A stretch of 44,304 nt of DNA from Burkholderiaceae bacterium. GTDB taxonomy: Bacteria; Pseudomonadota; Gammaproteobacteria; Burkholderiales; Burkholderiaceae_B. The stretch's first letter is position 1. Each line of letters starts with the position of its first letter. The notes beneath the pieces are model-generated. The model saw nothing but the letters and a program-made list of their open reading frames with translations, searched no databases and was not told where the DNA came from. Location of the stretch: assembly GCA_021208885.1 (NCBI GenBank), contig JAJOJF010000018.1, positions 1-44,304 of the forward strand. The letters are read 5' to 3'. Positions 34,318-41,294 of this stretch are shown piece after piece. A program made the translations under genes and the position numbers.

Positions 34318-34656
34318 CTCCGTTTCAGTTGTTTCAGACGGTCTTTAGCTAAATCTAGGTCCGACTTGGGCGTGGCCTGTTGTTTCTTGATAAATCCGTG
34401 AAGCAGTACCATCGTGGATTGATCCAGTGCAAACAGTACGCGGACAATCCGGTTCTCGAGCTTGATGCGTGCTTCCCAGATGCCATCACCGATGGTTACG
34501 CACTAAAGGCATACCCAGGGGCCAACCTAATTGCACCGTCTTGATGTCTTCGCCAATGACTTTGCGCTCGATAGCTGGCAAGCTCTTTAGCCATTCTCTG
34601 ACTGGTTCAGAGCCGCCATCGGTCATGAAGAAGCGAATATCAAGCGTTGGTTTCAT
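34314..34656 (-). pseudogene. Gp49/HigB2-like toxin with a single-base frameshift
   Basis: Reading from ATG 34656 (MKPTLDIRFFMTDGGSEPVR), the frame runs normally to PLGMPLVRN and then hits a stop. Skipping one base near 34494-34496 restores a long frame: IGDGIWEARIKLENRIVRVL, then FALDQSTMVLLHGFIKKQQ to the end DRLKQLKRR. This is the conserved part of phage-derived Gp49-like toxins, with the IxxRxxFxxD pattern. One extra C explains everything. It may be a real inactivation, a sequencing error or a translated frameshift. Repeat-flanked position and intact antitoxin fit a disarmed module. Confidence 0.8.
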
Positions 34657-34664
34657 TTCGTAGT

Positions 34665-34680
34665 GTATCAATATTGGTAC
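34665..34680 (-). promoter_or_regulatory. Candidate antitoxin operator
   Basis: GTATCAATATTGGTAC is a 16-bp palindrome with one mismatched pair and a perfect CAATATTG core. It lies 9 bp upstream of the toxin start on the minus strand, the usual place for the operator of this TA class. Confidence 0.4.
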
Positions 34681-34725
34681 GTTAGGACAAGAGATATTTT
34701 GACAGATGTATCTTGGCCGACTGAG

Positions 34726-34745
34726 GTCAGCAGGGCGCAGTAGGG
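34726..34745 (+). repeat. Fragment of the array repeat
   Basis: GTCAGCAGGGCGCAGTAGGG matches the core of the central block in the full copies with two or three changes. Nothing else of the repeat is found around it. It is probably a degraded remnant of a former copy. Confidence 0.5.
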
Positions 34746-34787
34746 TTCACACGTGCACGACGCGGCAACCAGCCAGGCGATTACCGC

Positions 34788-34909
34788 TCTATCGGACGAG
34801 GTTGAGGTAATCGGCGATAGATGTCCGATAGAAAATGTCCGATAGAAATATTTTCTAAAAAAATCAGTGGGTTCTATCGCCCACTGAGGAGGCTAATCGG
34901 GCGATAGAA
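34788..34909. repeat. Cluster of CGATAGA motifs with a long hairpin
   Basis: Within 122 bp the motif TCCGATAGA appears directly twice (34823-34832, 34837-34846, 14 bp apart) and inverted once (34788-34797), with variants at 34812-34820. TAGAAA-TAT-TTTCTA (34843-34857) is a perfect palindrome. TTCTATCGCCC (34872-34882) and GGGCGATAGAA (34899-34909) form an 11-bp stem. The spacing recalls iterons or clustered regulator sites. No gene is recognised between here and repeat copy D. Confidence 0.5.
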
Positions 34910-35077
34910 TACAGCTCTCGGGTAATAGGCGACCGGCAGCTCGGTCCTACGCATGGACTCACGTGTTTGTTGCTCAGCTATTCTGGGTCGACTCAAAACT
35001 TTGACGGTCTTCTGAGTCTTGGGGATCTGAGGTTGTAATAGAGTCAACAACCGGTCAACTGAAGACTTAAAATCTCT

Positions 35078-35274
35078 ATAAACCAATAACTTATACGTGG
35101 TGCCCGGGGCCGGACACGGAAGCCGCATGGATACTGGCTTTGCGTTAATTTGGGGAAAATTTTTTGTTCCCCATGCAAAATTTCACATCGGTGTCAGCAG
35201 GGCGCAACAGGGATAATCTGGAACTGCAGGTCAGATTGGTCTTGTATGTCCGTTTTTGACGTGGTGTCGATCTT
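35078..35274 (+). repeat. Array repeat, copy D
   Basis: This copy has the AT-rich block (CCAATAACTTATACG) but lacks the leftmost palindrome. The tRNA-like block starts at 35097, followed by both hairpins (the second with the loop variant AATTTTTTG shared with copies A and G) and the central block. The right part (GGTCTTGTATG, then TTTTTGACGTGGTGTCG) is well kept. Confidence 0.9.
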
Positions 35275-35399
35275 CTTGGCCCACAGGTGTCCAGTTAGAA
35301 ACGGAGGGTCACTAAAAATCCAGGTGTAAGTAAGATAGCCATCACCAAGACGGCTCGGCAGTCATGTCTTTTTACAGTATTTTCACTCAATTCATTTGT

Positions 35400-35433
35400 T
35401 GCATTTAATGCATCTAGAGCGTTAACATATGTT
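35400..35433 (+). promoter_or_regulatory. Two palindromes upstream of the HTH-PIN pair
   Basis: TGCATT-T-AATGCA (35400-35412) and AACATATGTT (35424-35433) are perfect palindromes 21-55 bp before the antitoxin start. They are the likely operator for autoregulation by the antitoxin or its complex with the toxin. Confidence 0.45.
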
Positions 35434-35454
35434 CACCTTAGAAAGGAAAACATC

Positions 35455-35925
35455 ATGCGAACAGTCGATCGAGTCCGCGAGGTTGCCCCACCCCTATTGA
35501 ACCCTCACGACAAGGAGATGGTTCGAGCGGCTCAGCGTTGCATCATGGCATCGCTTGATCATTCTCGTGCCGCGTCCATTACTTTAACCACAGACACTGG
35601 GGAGACGCCAACTGTTGAGGTGCCGCCGGCAGCACTGAAGTTGATAGGTCAGTTGCTTGGTGCAATGAGCGAGGGGCGTGCAGTTATGTTGGTGCCCGCT
35701 GATCAAGAATTCACAACGGTGGAAGCGGCGAATTTCCTCAATGTGTCACGTCCATTTGTCATCAAGGAAATCGAATCGGGAAGATTGCCGCACCGCAAGG
35801 TGGGATCACATCGTCGTATCGCCTTTGATGATCTGATGGCCTACGCACAAAAAATGCGTGAGCAGCAAGCCAGTGCACTGGAGCGGATGGCAGATAATGC
35901 ACGCGAGTTGGGTCTGGAGTATTAA
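35455..35925 (+). CDS. Excisionase-type HTH antitoxin of a PIN-domain toxin
   Basis: The 156-residue protein has an N-terminal part unlike Xre antitoxins (RVREVAPPLLNPHDKEMVRA). A MerR-like helix-turn-helix is at about residues 84-130 (FTTVEAANFLNVSRPFVIKE then SGRLPHRKVGSHRRI). A helical C-terminus (MREQQASALERMADNARELG) probably wraps the toxin. This excisionase-family antitoxin is commonly paired with PIN_3 toxins. An AAGGAA ribosome site is present and the stop overlaps the toxin start (TAATG). The gene looks intact. Confidence 0.85.
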   Translation: MRTVDRVREVAPPLLNPHDKEMVRAAQRCIMASLDHSRAASITLTTDTGETPTVEVPPAALKLIGQLLGAMSEGRAVMLVPADQEFTTVEAANFLNVSRPFVIKEIESGRLPHRKVGSHRRIAFDDLMAYAQKMREQQASALERMADNARELGLEY

Positions 35926-36506
35926 TGGCTGGTCATGCTAGGTACACGGCACTTCTGGATGCCTGCGTTCTTTATCCCTTGGCGATGACCGATGCGCTCA
36001 TGAGCCTTGCTACAGCAGGACTTTATGCAGCTAAGTGGACAACCAGAATTGAACAAGAGTGGATACGCTCTTTGGAGCGGCAGCGACCTGAACTTGTCGG
36101 CAGGCTTATGATACGGCGTGACTCGATGCGTGACGCCGTGCCTGATTGGGAAGTAACAGAGTCCGCGTGGGCACCGTTGGTTAGCGGAATCGTGTTACCT
36201 GACCGTGATGATGTACATGTTCTGGCCGCTGCGATTGCTGGTCATACTGATTGCATCGTAACTTCGAACCTGAAGGACTTTCCGGTAGAGGTGCTACAGC
36301 CTTACGGCATCGAAGCAATCGACCCTGACACATTCATCGTCAACCAGTGGGAACTTGACCCCGTGCGCGTCATCACCGCATTCAAGCATATGCGAGCGCG
36401 CCGAAGAAAGCCTTCGGCAGGTCCAGAGGAGTTCGCCTATGCGCTTGAGGTTGGAGGCTTGCCGGCCACGGCCGAACGGTTGAGAGTCGCTGCGGAATTA
36501 ATCTGA
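35925..36506 (+). CDS. PIN-domain toxin (PIN_3/VapC-like RNase)
   Basis: The 193-residue protein has the acidic residues of a PIN nuclease: Asp12 in LLDACVLYP, Glu44 or Glu46 in RIEQEW, Asp95-Asp96 in DRDDVHVLAAA, and Asp118 in TSNLKDFP. This is the longer PIN_3 type with an extra C-terminal helical part (FKHMRARRRKPSAGPEEFAY). It probably cleaves RNA and is held in check by the upstream HTH protein, whose frame it overlaps by one base. Both genes appear intact; this is the most complete module in the array together with HigBA and DinJ-YafQ. Confidence 0.87.
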   Translation: MAGHARYTALLDACVLYPLAMTDALMSLATAGLYAAKWTTRIEQEWIRSLERQRPELVGRLMIRRDSMRDAVPDWEVTESAWAPLVSGIVLPDRDDVHVLAAAIAGHTDCIVTSNLKDFPVEVLQPYGIEAIDPDTFIVNQWELDPVRVITAFKHMRARRRKPSAGPEEFAYALEVGGLPATAERLRVAAELI

Positions 36507-36610
36507 GATGGGTTGGACGAAAAGTCGATCATCCATGATGAGTCACGAGCCATACTCCGGCACGCAAACGACTGCGGCGAAGAAAATCGCGAGAGGATGG
36601 AATAAGGATA

Positions 36611-36802
36611 ATGACTGAGAAACTGATTGCCTACGATCCGGCTACTGCATTGATCGACGATGAAGAGATCGCGTTTTTCATGGCGGATGCTGTTGAGACC
36701 GGTGATTCAGCGTACATAGCCAGAGCCCGTGATGCAGTTGCTCGTGCAAATAGGGTGGTTAAGACTTCTGACAAGAATGGGCCATTATCGGGGAGTGAGT
36801 GA
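36611..36802 (+). CDS. COG3636-type antitoxin, N-terminal remnant
   Basis: The 63-residue frame matches the N-terminal domain of COG3636 antitoxins (IAYDPATALIDDEEIAFFMA, DAVETGDSAYIARARDAVAR) but ends where the helix-turn-helix should start, with unrelated residues VVKTSDKNGPLSGSE. AAGGA lies before the ATG. The frame stops 8 bp before repeat copy E. No toxin fragment is visible upstream. It is probably a non-functional relic. Confidence 0.65.
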   Translation: MTEKLIAYDPATALIDDEEIAFFMADAVETGDSAYIARARDAVARANRVVKTSDKNGPLSGSE

Positions 36803-36810
36803 TTACTTCC

Positions 36811-37115
36811 CCCCCATAATGGAGTAGAGCCAAAAATCGTTATAAATCAATAATTTATGCGTGGTGCCCGGGGCCGGACACAAAAGCCGCATGAATAAAG
36901 GGTTTGCGTGAGTTTGGGGAAAAAACAATCTTCCCCGTGCAAAATTTCACTTCGGTGTCAGCAGGGCGCAACAGGGACAATCGGGAAAAGCAGGTGAGAG
37001 CGGCCTTGTGTGCCCATTTTTGACATGGTGTCGATTTTGCCGTCATATCAGGGGCTGTTGACGTGGTCGGCCAGCGCGGGTTGGACGATGTGAGCGATGG
37101 GTGTTGCTACCCATT
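36811..37115 (+). repeat. Array repeat, copy E (long form)
   Basis: This copy shows every block: left palindrome CCCCATAATGG, TAGAGCC, AT-rich block, tRNA-like block from 36861, both hairpins, central block and right part. It then continues for about 90 bp (GGGCTGTTGACGTGGTCGG) that match the 3' end of the AlpA-like gene at 43638 with an indel that breaks the frame. It is thus a relic of that gene plus its downstream region. Confidence 0.9.
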
Positions 37116-37128
37116 CTTTACATAATCG

Positions 37129-37881
37129 CTAGAGCACAACAGATGAGAGAAACTGCTGTAGCTCGGGTGTTTTGGGGTTACCAAAGATATCTTCGGGTGG
37201 TCCCGATTCGTGCACCTTTCCTTGATGCATGAACACCACCCGATCGCTGACCCTACGTGCAAAGCTCATCTCATGGGTCACCATCAGTAGTGTCATTCCT
37301 TCTTTAGCCAAGTCTTCGACCACTTTGAGTACCTCACCCACAAGCTCAGGGTCCAAGGCTGAAGTAACTTCATCGCAGAGCAGAACAGATGGATTCATAG
37401 CCAACGCTCTCGCAATGGCAACGCGCTGCTGCTGACCACCTGATAATTGATCCGGGTAGGCATCAAATTTATCAACTAAGCCGACACGTTCAAGTAGACC
37501 TTGTGCTCTTAAATGAGCCTCCTTTTGCGACTCTTTCTTAACCAGACATGGTGCCAGCATAATATTGCGGCCCACACTCAAATGCGGAAACAAATTAAAA
37601 CTTTGGAAAATCATGCCTACGCGCTGTCGTAACTCTCGCATAGCATTCGCATCATGGTGTTTCAGTTCGAGTCCTTGCACCCTTAAGGTTCCAAGATCAA
37701 ACGTCTCGAGGCCGTTCACACAGCGAAGAAGTGTGCTTTTGCCGGAACCACTTTTGCCAATGATGGCGATTACTTCGCCAAGCGCAACATCAATGTCAAT
37801 GCCTTTGAGCACCTCGTTCGTGCCAAACGATTTACGCAACTGAGAGATCTCAACAATGGGTGTCTGATCAACCGCGGGCAT
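37129..37881 (-). CDS. Polar amino acid ABC transporter ATP-binding protein
   Basis: The 250-residue ATPase has Walker A GKSGSGKST (42-50), signature LSGGQQQRVAIARAL, Walker B VLLCDEVTSALDPE and the switch histidine in MVTHEM. The DEVTSALDPEL form is typical of the amino-acid (GlnQ/HisP/ArtP) subfamily. It powers uptake with the two permeases encoded just upstream; it overlaps the nearer permease gene by 14 bp. It is the last gene of the operon and ends 13 bp from repeat copy E. The substrate is not predictable beyond a polar amino acid or relative. Confidence 0.9.
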   Translation of the reverse strand: MPAVDQTPIVEISQLRKSFGTNEVLKGIDIDVALGEVIAIIGKSGSGKSTLLRCVNGLETFDLGTLRVQGLELKHHDANAMRELRQRVGMIFQSFNLFPHLSVGRNIMLAPCLVKKESQKEAHLRAQGLLERVGLVDKFDAYPDQLSGGQQQRVAIARALAMNPSVLLCDEVTSALDPELVGEVLKVVEDLAKEGMTLLMVTHEMSFARRVSDRVVFMHQGKVHESGPPEDIFGNPKTPELQQFLSSVVL

Positions 37882-38518
37882 TAAACCTCCCTTCTAGCGA
37901 ACGTGCATAAAGACTGATGGGATAACACAAAAGAAAGTACAGCAATGCCACCCATCCATAGACCAAAAATGGTTCAAAGGTGGCATTGGCAATCATCGTG
38001 CCAGCTTTTGTCAATTCGACAAATCCAATCAAAGAAGCTAACGCTGTGCCTTTTACTACTTGCACCAAGAAGCCAACTGTTGGTGGAATGGCTACGCGAA
38101 AAGCTTGCGGCAAAATGACGTATCGAAGTTGTTCCGTGTAGTTCAGCGCCAGACTGCTACTGGCCTCCCATTGCCCTTTCGGTACGGAATTGACACATCC
38201 ACGCCAAATCTCGGTCAGGAATGCGCTGGTGTATAGCGTTAACGCTAAACCGGCCGCTATCCAAGGACTAAGCTGCAAGCCAAACAATGACAAACCAAAA
38301 TAAGCCAGAAATAATTGCATCAGTAACGGAGTGCCTTGAAATAGCTCGACGTAGCCAGCAATTAATCGTGACAACCAGCGTTTGCCAGCCATACGAAAGA
38401 CAAGCAACACTAGTCCCACTAGCCCACCACCAACGAACGCAAGTAACGACAACAGAACAGTCCAACGCAAGGCTAGCAACAGATTCCTGACAATATCCCA
38501 AGTAGAGAAATCAACCAC
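37868..38518 (-). CDS. Amino acid ABC transporter permease (second)
   Basis: The 216-residue permease has about five membrane helices and the HisMQ-family motifs: TPLLMQLFLAYFGL after ELFQG in the first half, the EAA loop SSLALNYTEQLRYVILPQAF, and PPTVGFLVQVVKGTALAS at the end. It forms the transport channel with the other permease, whose frame it overlaps by 8 bp, a sign of tight coupling. Its first residues (MVDFSTWDIVRNLLLALRW) are typical of this family. Confidence 0.9.
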   Translation of the reverse strand: MVDFSTWDIVRNLLLALRWTVLLSLLAFVGGGLVGLVLLVFRMAGKRWLSRLIAGYVELFQGTPLLMQLFLAYFGLSLFGLQLSPWIAAGLALTLYTSAFLTEIWRGCVNSVPKGQWEASSSLALNYTEQLRYVILPQAFRVAIPPTVGFLVQVVKGTALASLIGFVELTKAGTMIANATFEPFLVYGWVALLYFLLCYPISLYARSLEGRFNARG

Positions 38519-39182
38519 GGGGATCCCCGAAGAGAAATTTCGGACCGACCCAGTTCAAAAGTTGTCGCAACAAAATTGCCAACAAAAGATAAATCACAGT
38601 TACAACGATATATGACTCAAAGGCGCGAAAGTTCCTGCTTTGAATCAGATTGGCGGCATAGCTAAGTTCAGGCGTTGATATTTGACCGCAAACAGCTGAG
38701 CCCAACATCACAATGATGATTTGGCTTACCAGAGCTGGCCAAACTTTCTGTAACGCCTGCGGTGCAATGATGCGCGTATAAATCTGCCTAGTACTTAGCG
38801 CCAAGCTCTGTGCTGCCTCGATTTGACCTCTGGCAGTAGCTTGAATGCCTGCCCGGATGATTTCGGTTGAATAAGCACTGAGGTTAATGACCATGGCTAG
38901 CACCGACGCCCCTTCAGGGGACAGCTTAAAGCCCATCGCTGGCAAGCCAAAAAAGATAAAAAAGAGCTGGACGATAAATGGTGTGTTACGGATGAACTCA
39001 ACATACGCCCCCACCACAACGCGGGCAGTCAGTGGCCCTGAGGTCCGAACCCAGGCGAACCCCAGTGCCAAGACCAACCCGAGTATTGCTGACAATGAGG
39101 TCAGCAATACAGTCCAGTAGAGCCCTGTCAAAAGAATAGGCCACTGCTCGAGAACTGCGACAAAACTCAACTCAACCGACAC
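38511..39182 (-). CDS. Amino acid ABC transporter permease (first)
   Basis: The 223-residue HisMQ-type permease shows YVEFIRNTPFIVQLFFIFFG, an EAA loop QSLALSTRQIYTRIIAPQAL and a C-terminal helix (YIVVTVIYLLLAILLRQLLN). It follows the binding-protein gene after a 42-bp gap that contains a perfect palindrome, which probably lowers membrane-protein synthesis relative to the binding protein. Confidence 0.9.
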   Translation of the reverse strand: MSVELSFVAVLEQWPILLTGLYWTVLLTSLSAILGLVLALGFAWVRTSGPLTARVVVGAYVEFIRNTPFIVQLFFIFFGLPAMGFKLSPEGASVLAMVINLSAYSTEIIRAGIQATARGQIEAAQSLALSTRQIYTRIIAPQALQKVWPALVSQIIIVMLGSAVCGQISTPELSYAANLIQSRNFRAFESYIVVTVIYLLLAILLRQLLNWVGPKFLFGDPRG

Positions 39183-39206
39183 CCGCCATGCCCCTATTGA
39201 TTACCT

Positions 39207-39222
39207 AATCAACATGTTGATT
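39207..39222 (-). promoter_or_regulatory. Palindrome between binding-protein and permease genes
   Basis: AATCAACATGTTGATT is a perfect 16-bp palindrome starting a few bases after the binding-protein stop on the minus strand. As RNA it can fold only with a minimal loop, so it could be either a processing or attenuation signal or a protein site. Confidence 0.45.
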
Positions 39223-39224
39223 GA

Positions 39225-40028
39225 TCAAGATTTGGGTAAATTACCGGCTGGGCGGTTAAGCCACTTTTGAGCCATCACATCGATTTCACCGTTGGCAATG
39301 GCCGCCTCAATAATCTCATTGACTTTGATGCGTAAAGCGTCCTGCCCTTTAGCAACACCGATGTAGTTGGGGCTGTCGATCAACAATAGTTTGTACTCGG
39401 TATTTAGTGAGGGATTTCGCCGTATCACATTCTCAGCCACAGGTACACCAGTCGCGATCAAATCAACCTGACCTGATACATACGCGGAGACAGTGGCATT
39501 GTTGTCTTCGAAACGTCGGATTTCAGCACCAGCCGGCGCAATTTTGGTGAGCTCCATGTCCTCGATTGAGCCACGCGTGACACCAATCGATTTGCCTGCT
39601 AAGTCGGCCGGTGAGGACACTTTCATCGACTTTGCTCCAAATACTCCCTGAAAAAACGGCGAGTAAGCGTGAGTGAAATCGATCACCTTCGCGCGTTCAG
39701 CATTTTTACCTAGCGTGGAAATCACCAAATCAGCACGCCCCGTTTGCAGATAGGGAATTCGGTTTGCGCTCGTAACTGGCACGAGCTCAACAACCGCGCC
39801 CATTTGCGATCCGATATATTTCGCCATGTCGATATCGAGCCCTTGAGGGGCTAAATCCGAGCCTACGAAACCATATGGTGCAAAGTCGGTGGGAATTGCG
39901 ATCTTGATAACTTTGGTCTTTTCAATATTCGCGAGAGCATCTTGTGCTTGCGCGATACTGAGCGAACCTAAAGTTAGACTAATGGCTGTGGCGGCTAATA
40001 GACACTTGCGACGAATGTGGTTAAGCAT
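39225..40028 (-). CDS. Amino acid ABC transporter substrate-binding protein
   Basis: The 267-residue periplasmic protein has a signal peptide (MLNHIRRKCLLAATAISLTL, cleavage near AQA). It then has the SBP_bac_3 fold: IAIPTDFAPYGFVGSDLAPQ, GLDIDMAKYIGSQMG (acidic residue that binds an amino group), GRADLVISTLGKNAERAKVI, and the hinge region KSIGVTRGSIEDME. ATG 40028 is chosen: GGAGA lies upstream and the signal peptide fits; a longer frame reaches 40082. It heads the four-gene import operon. No regulator gene is adjacent. Confidence 0.9.
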   Translation of the reverse strand: MLNHIRRKCLLAATAISLTLGSLSIAQAQDALANIEKTKVIKIAIPTDFAPYGFVGSDLAPQGLDIDMAKYIGSQMGAVVELVPVTSANRIPYLQTGRADLVISTLGKNAERAKVIDFTHAYSPFFQGVFGAKSMKVSSPADLAGKSIGVTRGSIEDMELTKIAPAGAEIRRFEDNNATVSAYVSGQVDLIATGVPVAENVIRRNPSLNTEYKLLLIDSPNYIGVAKGQDALRIKVNEIIEAAIANGEIDVMAQKWLNRPAGNLPKS

Positions 40029-40436
40029 GACGTGTTTCTCCAAAAAATTTGCCCAAAAACTGCGACTTTTCATTTGGAGCAAGTTCTATGCCAATTGTTG
40101 AAAGTGCTCTTGCAACGTTAGCAATCTAGCGCTCGAGCTCAATCGTGGTGCAAGCGCACCACGAGCCGTCATCATGCACTGAACTAGTTCCTTGATAGTG
40201 ACTGCAACAGCATTCACGACATGACGTCGAAATGTTCAAGTGTCGTGCCGTCAGATGCCCGTAGTGTGCTCGAGCTGTGTTTTATGCGCCTGCGCTACTG
40301 GGTGTGAAAGTCGACAGCTAGGTGTTGTCTTGATGTCGGCTTTGTTGTTTCTTTGTGATGATGGCTAGATTACTTTGATCACAAAAATCTGCAGAACCGG
40401 AGCGCACAGAGCAACAACCCAAGTGGGGAAACAGAA
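40029..40436. other. Gene-free region upstream of the amino-acid transporter operon
   Basis: No supported gene. It must hold the promoter of the minus-strand transporter operon. The one clear structure is a hairpin or operator, TCGTGGTG (40143-40150) with CACCACGA (40157-40164), about 115 bp upstream of the binding-protein start. The right end passes into repeat copy F. Confidence 0.5.
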
Positions 40437-40650
40437 AAATTATCATAAATGAATGTCCTAGACGTGGTGCCCGGGGCCGGATACAAAAGCCGCATGAATA
40501 AAGGCTTTGCGTGAGTTTGGGGAAAAAACAATCTTCCCCGTGCAAAATTTCACTTCGGTGTCAGCAGGGCGAAACAGGGATAATCTGGAAAAGCGGGTCA
40601 CAGTTGCTTTGTGCAACCGCTTTGCGGCATGATGTCAAGACAGCCATCAT
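40437..40650 (+). repeat. Array repeat, copy F
   Basis: This copy has a degenerate left part (AAGTGGGGAAACAG just upstream in place of the palindrome), an AT-rich block, and the tRNA-like block from 40464 with one change (GGATAC). Both hairpins and the central block follow. The right part is diverged (CAGTTGCTTTGTGCAACC) but can still be followed to about 40650. Confidence 0.88.
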
Positions 40651-40665
40651 GCCGCAGTTGTCGAC

Positions 40666-40998
40666 TTAGGAGAACAGCTCTGAATGGGTGCCGCTGCGCA
40701 CAAATACGACGAATCCGTGCTTGCCAGAGTCATCGAGCTTGTAAATCAAAAGAAAGTCACCACCGATATGGCACTCACGATATCCCGCCCAATCACCAGT
40801 TAGTGGGTGATCGAGCCACTCAGGCGGTAATGGGCCGTCGTTACCAGTCAACAAAGCCATTGCCTCTTTGAGTCGGTTCATGTCATACCGCCCCGAGTGA
40901 GAGAGTCGTTTCCAGTCTTTTAGAAATTCTTTGGTGTAATCGGATGCCCGCGGAAGGTTGGCGCGTTTACTTGAGGCTGGCTTTTTCGAGGTCATCAA
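40666..40998 (-). CDS. yafQ: YafQ-family toxin (RelE-superfamily mRNA interferase)
   Basis: The protein of up to 110 residues carries the YafQ active-site pattern: His64, Asp69 and Trp70 in DHPLTGDW, GYRECHIGGDFLLIY, and His105 with Phe109 in RSGTHSELF. YafQ cleaves mRNA at in-frame codons in the ribosomal A site. Its start lies within the 3' end of the dinJ-like gene (32-bp overlap), so the two are translationally coupled. The N-terminal 15 or so residues are extra compared with Escherichia coli YafQ and may reflect a later true start. It appears functional. Confidence 0.88.
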   Translation of the reverse strand: MMTSKKPASSKRANLPRASDYTKEFLKDWKRLSHSGRYDMNRLKEAMALLTGNDGPLPPEWLDHPLTGDWAGYRECHIGGDFLLIYKLDDSGKHGFVVFVRSGTHSELFS

Positions 40999-41245
40999 TC
41001 AGGGCATCGGCGTTGGTGAAGCGAGCACGACGGCTCTTGATAATTTCATCGGTTTGAGTCATTGCGGCACGACTACGCGAATTTGGGGCTTTAACCACAA
41101 AAGGAAGCTCTTTGTCGGCGACGACTCGTGTGAGAAATACACGAACGGCGTCAGAAACTGTTAGCCCCATTGAGGCTAGCGTTTCGGCCGCCTGCGTTTT
41201 GATACTTTCATCTATGCGTACATGCACCATTGTCGTGGCTGCCAT
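40967..41245 (-). CDS. dinJ: RelB/DinJ-family antitoxin
   Basis: The 92-residue protein starts MAATTMVHVRIDESIKTQAA with the ribbon-helix-helix domain (ETLASMGLTVSDAVRVFLTR, then VVADKELPF), as in DinJ. The C-terminal helices (IIKSRRARFTNADALIDDLE) bind and block the YafQ toxin encoded next. AGGGA lies about 5-6 nt before the ATG. Palindromes directly upstream are the expected operator. Confidence 0.9.
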   Translation of the reverse strand: MAATTMVHVRIDESIKTQAAETLASMGLTVSDAVRVFLTRVVADKELPFVVKAPNSRSRAAMTQTDEIIKSRRARFTNADALIDDLEKASLK

Positions 41246-41256
41246 GACATGTCCCT

Positions 41257-41294
41257 ATTGAGAGTGATTGATATACAATGTATCTCAATTGAGA
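41257..41294 (-). promoter_or_regulatory. Operator region of dinJ-yafQ
   Basis: TCTCAATTGAGA (41283-41294) is a perfect 12-bp palindrome. ATTGAGAG recurs as a half site at 41257-41264, and ATACAATGTAT (41273-41283) is a further inverted repeat. They lie 12-50 bp upstream of the antitoxin start, where DinJ-type RHH proteins bind to repress their own genes. Confidence 0.55.

Noticed and set aside
34874-35128. Minus-strand 84-codon frame
   Set aside because: It begins inside repeat copy D, has no recognisable domain and overlaps the hairpin cluster; I could not support it as a gene.
36861-36910. A functional tRNA gene inside the repeats
   Set aside because: Only the 3' acceptor and T-stem strand are tRNA-like. 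There is no matching 5' acceptor strand, D arm or anticodon arm.
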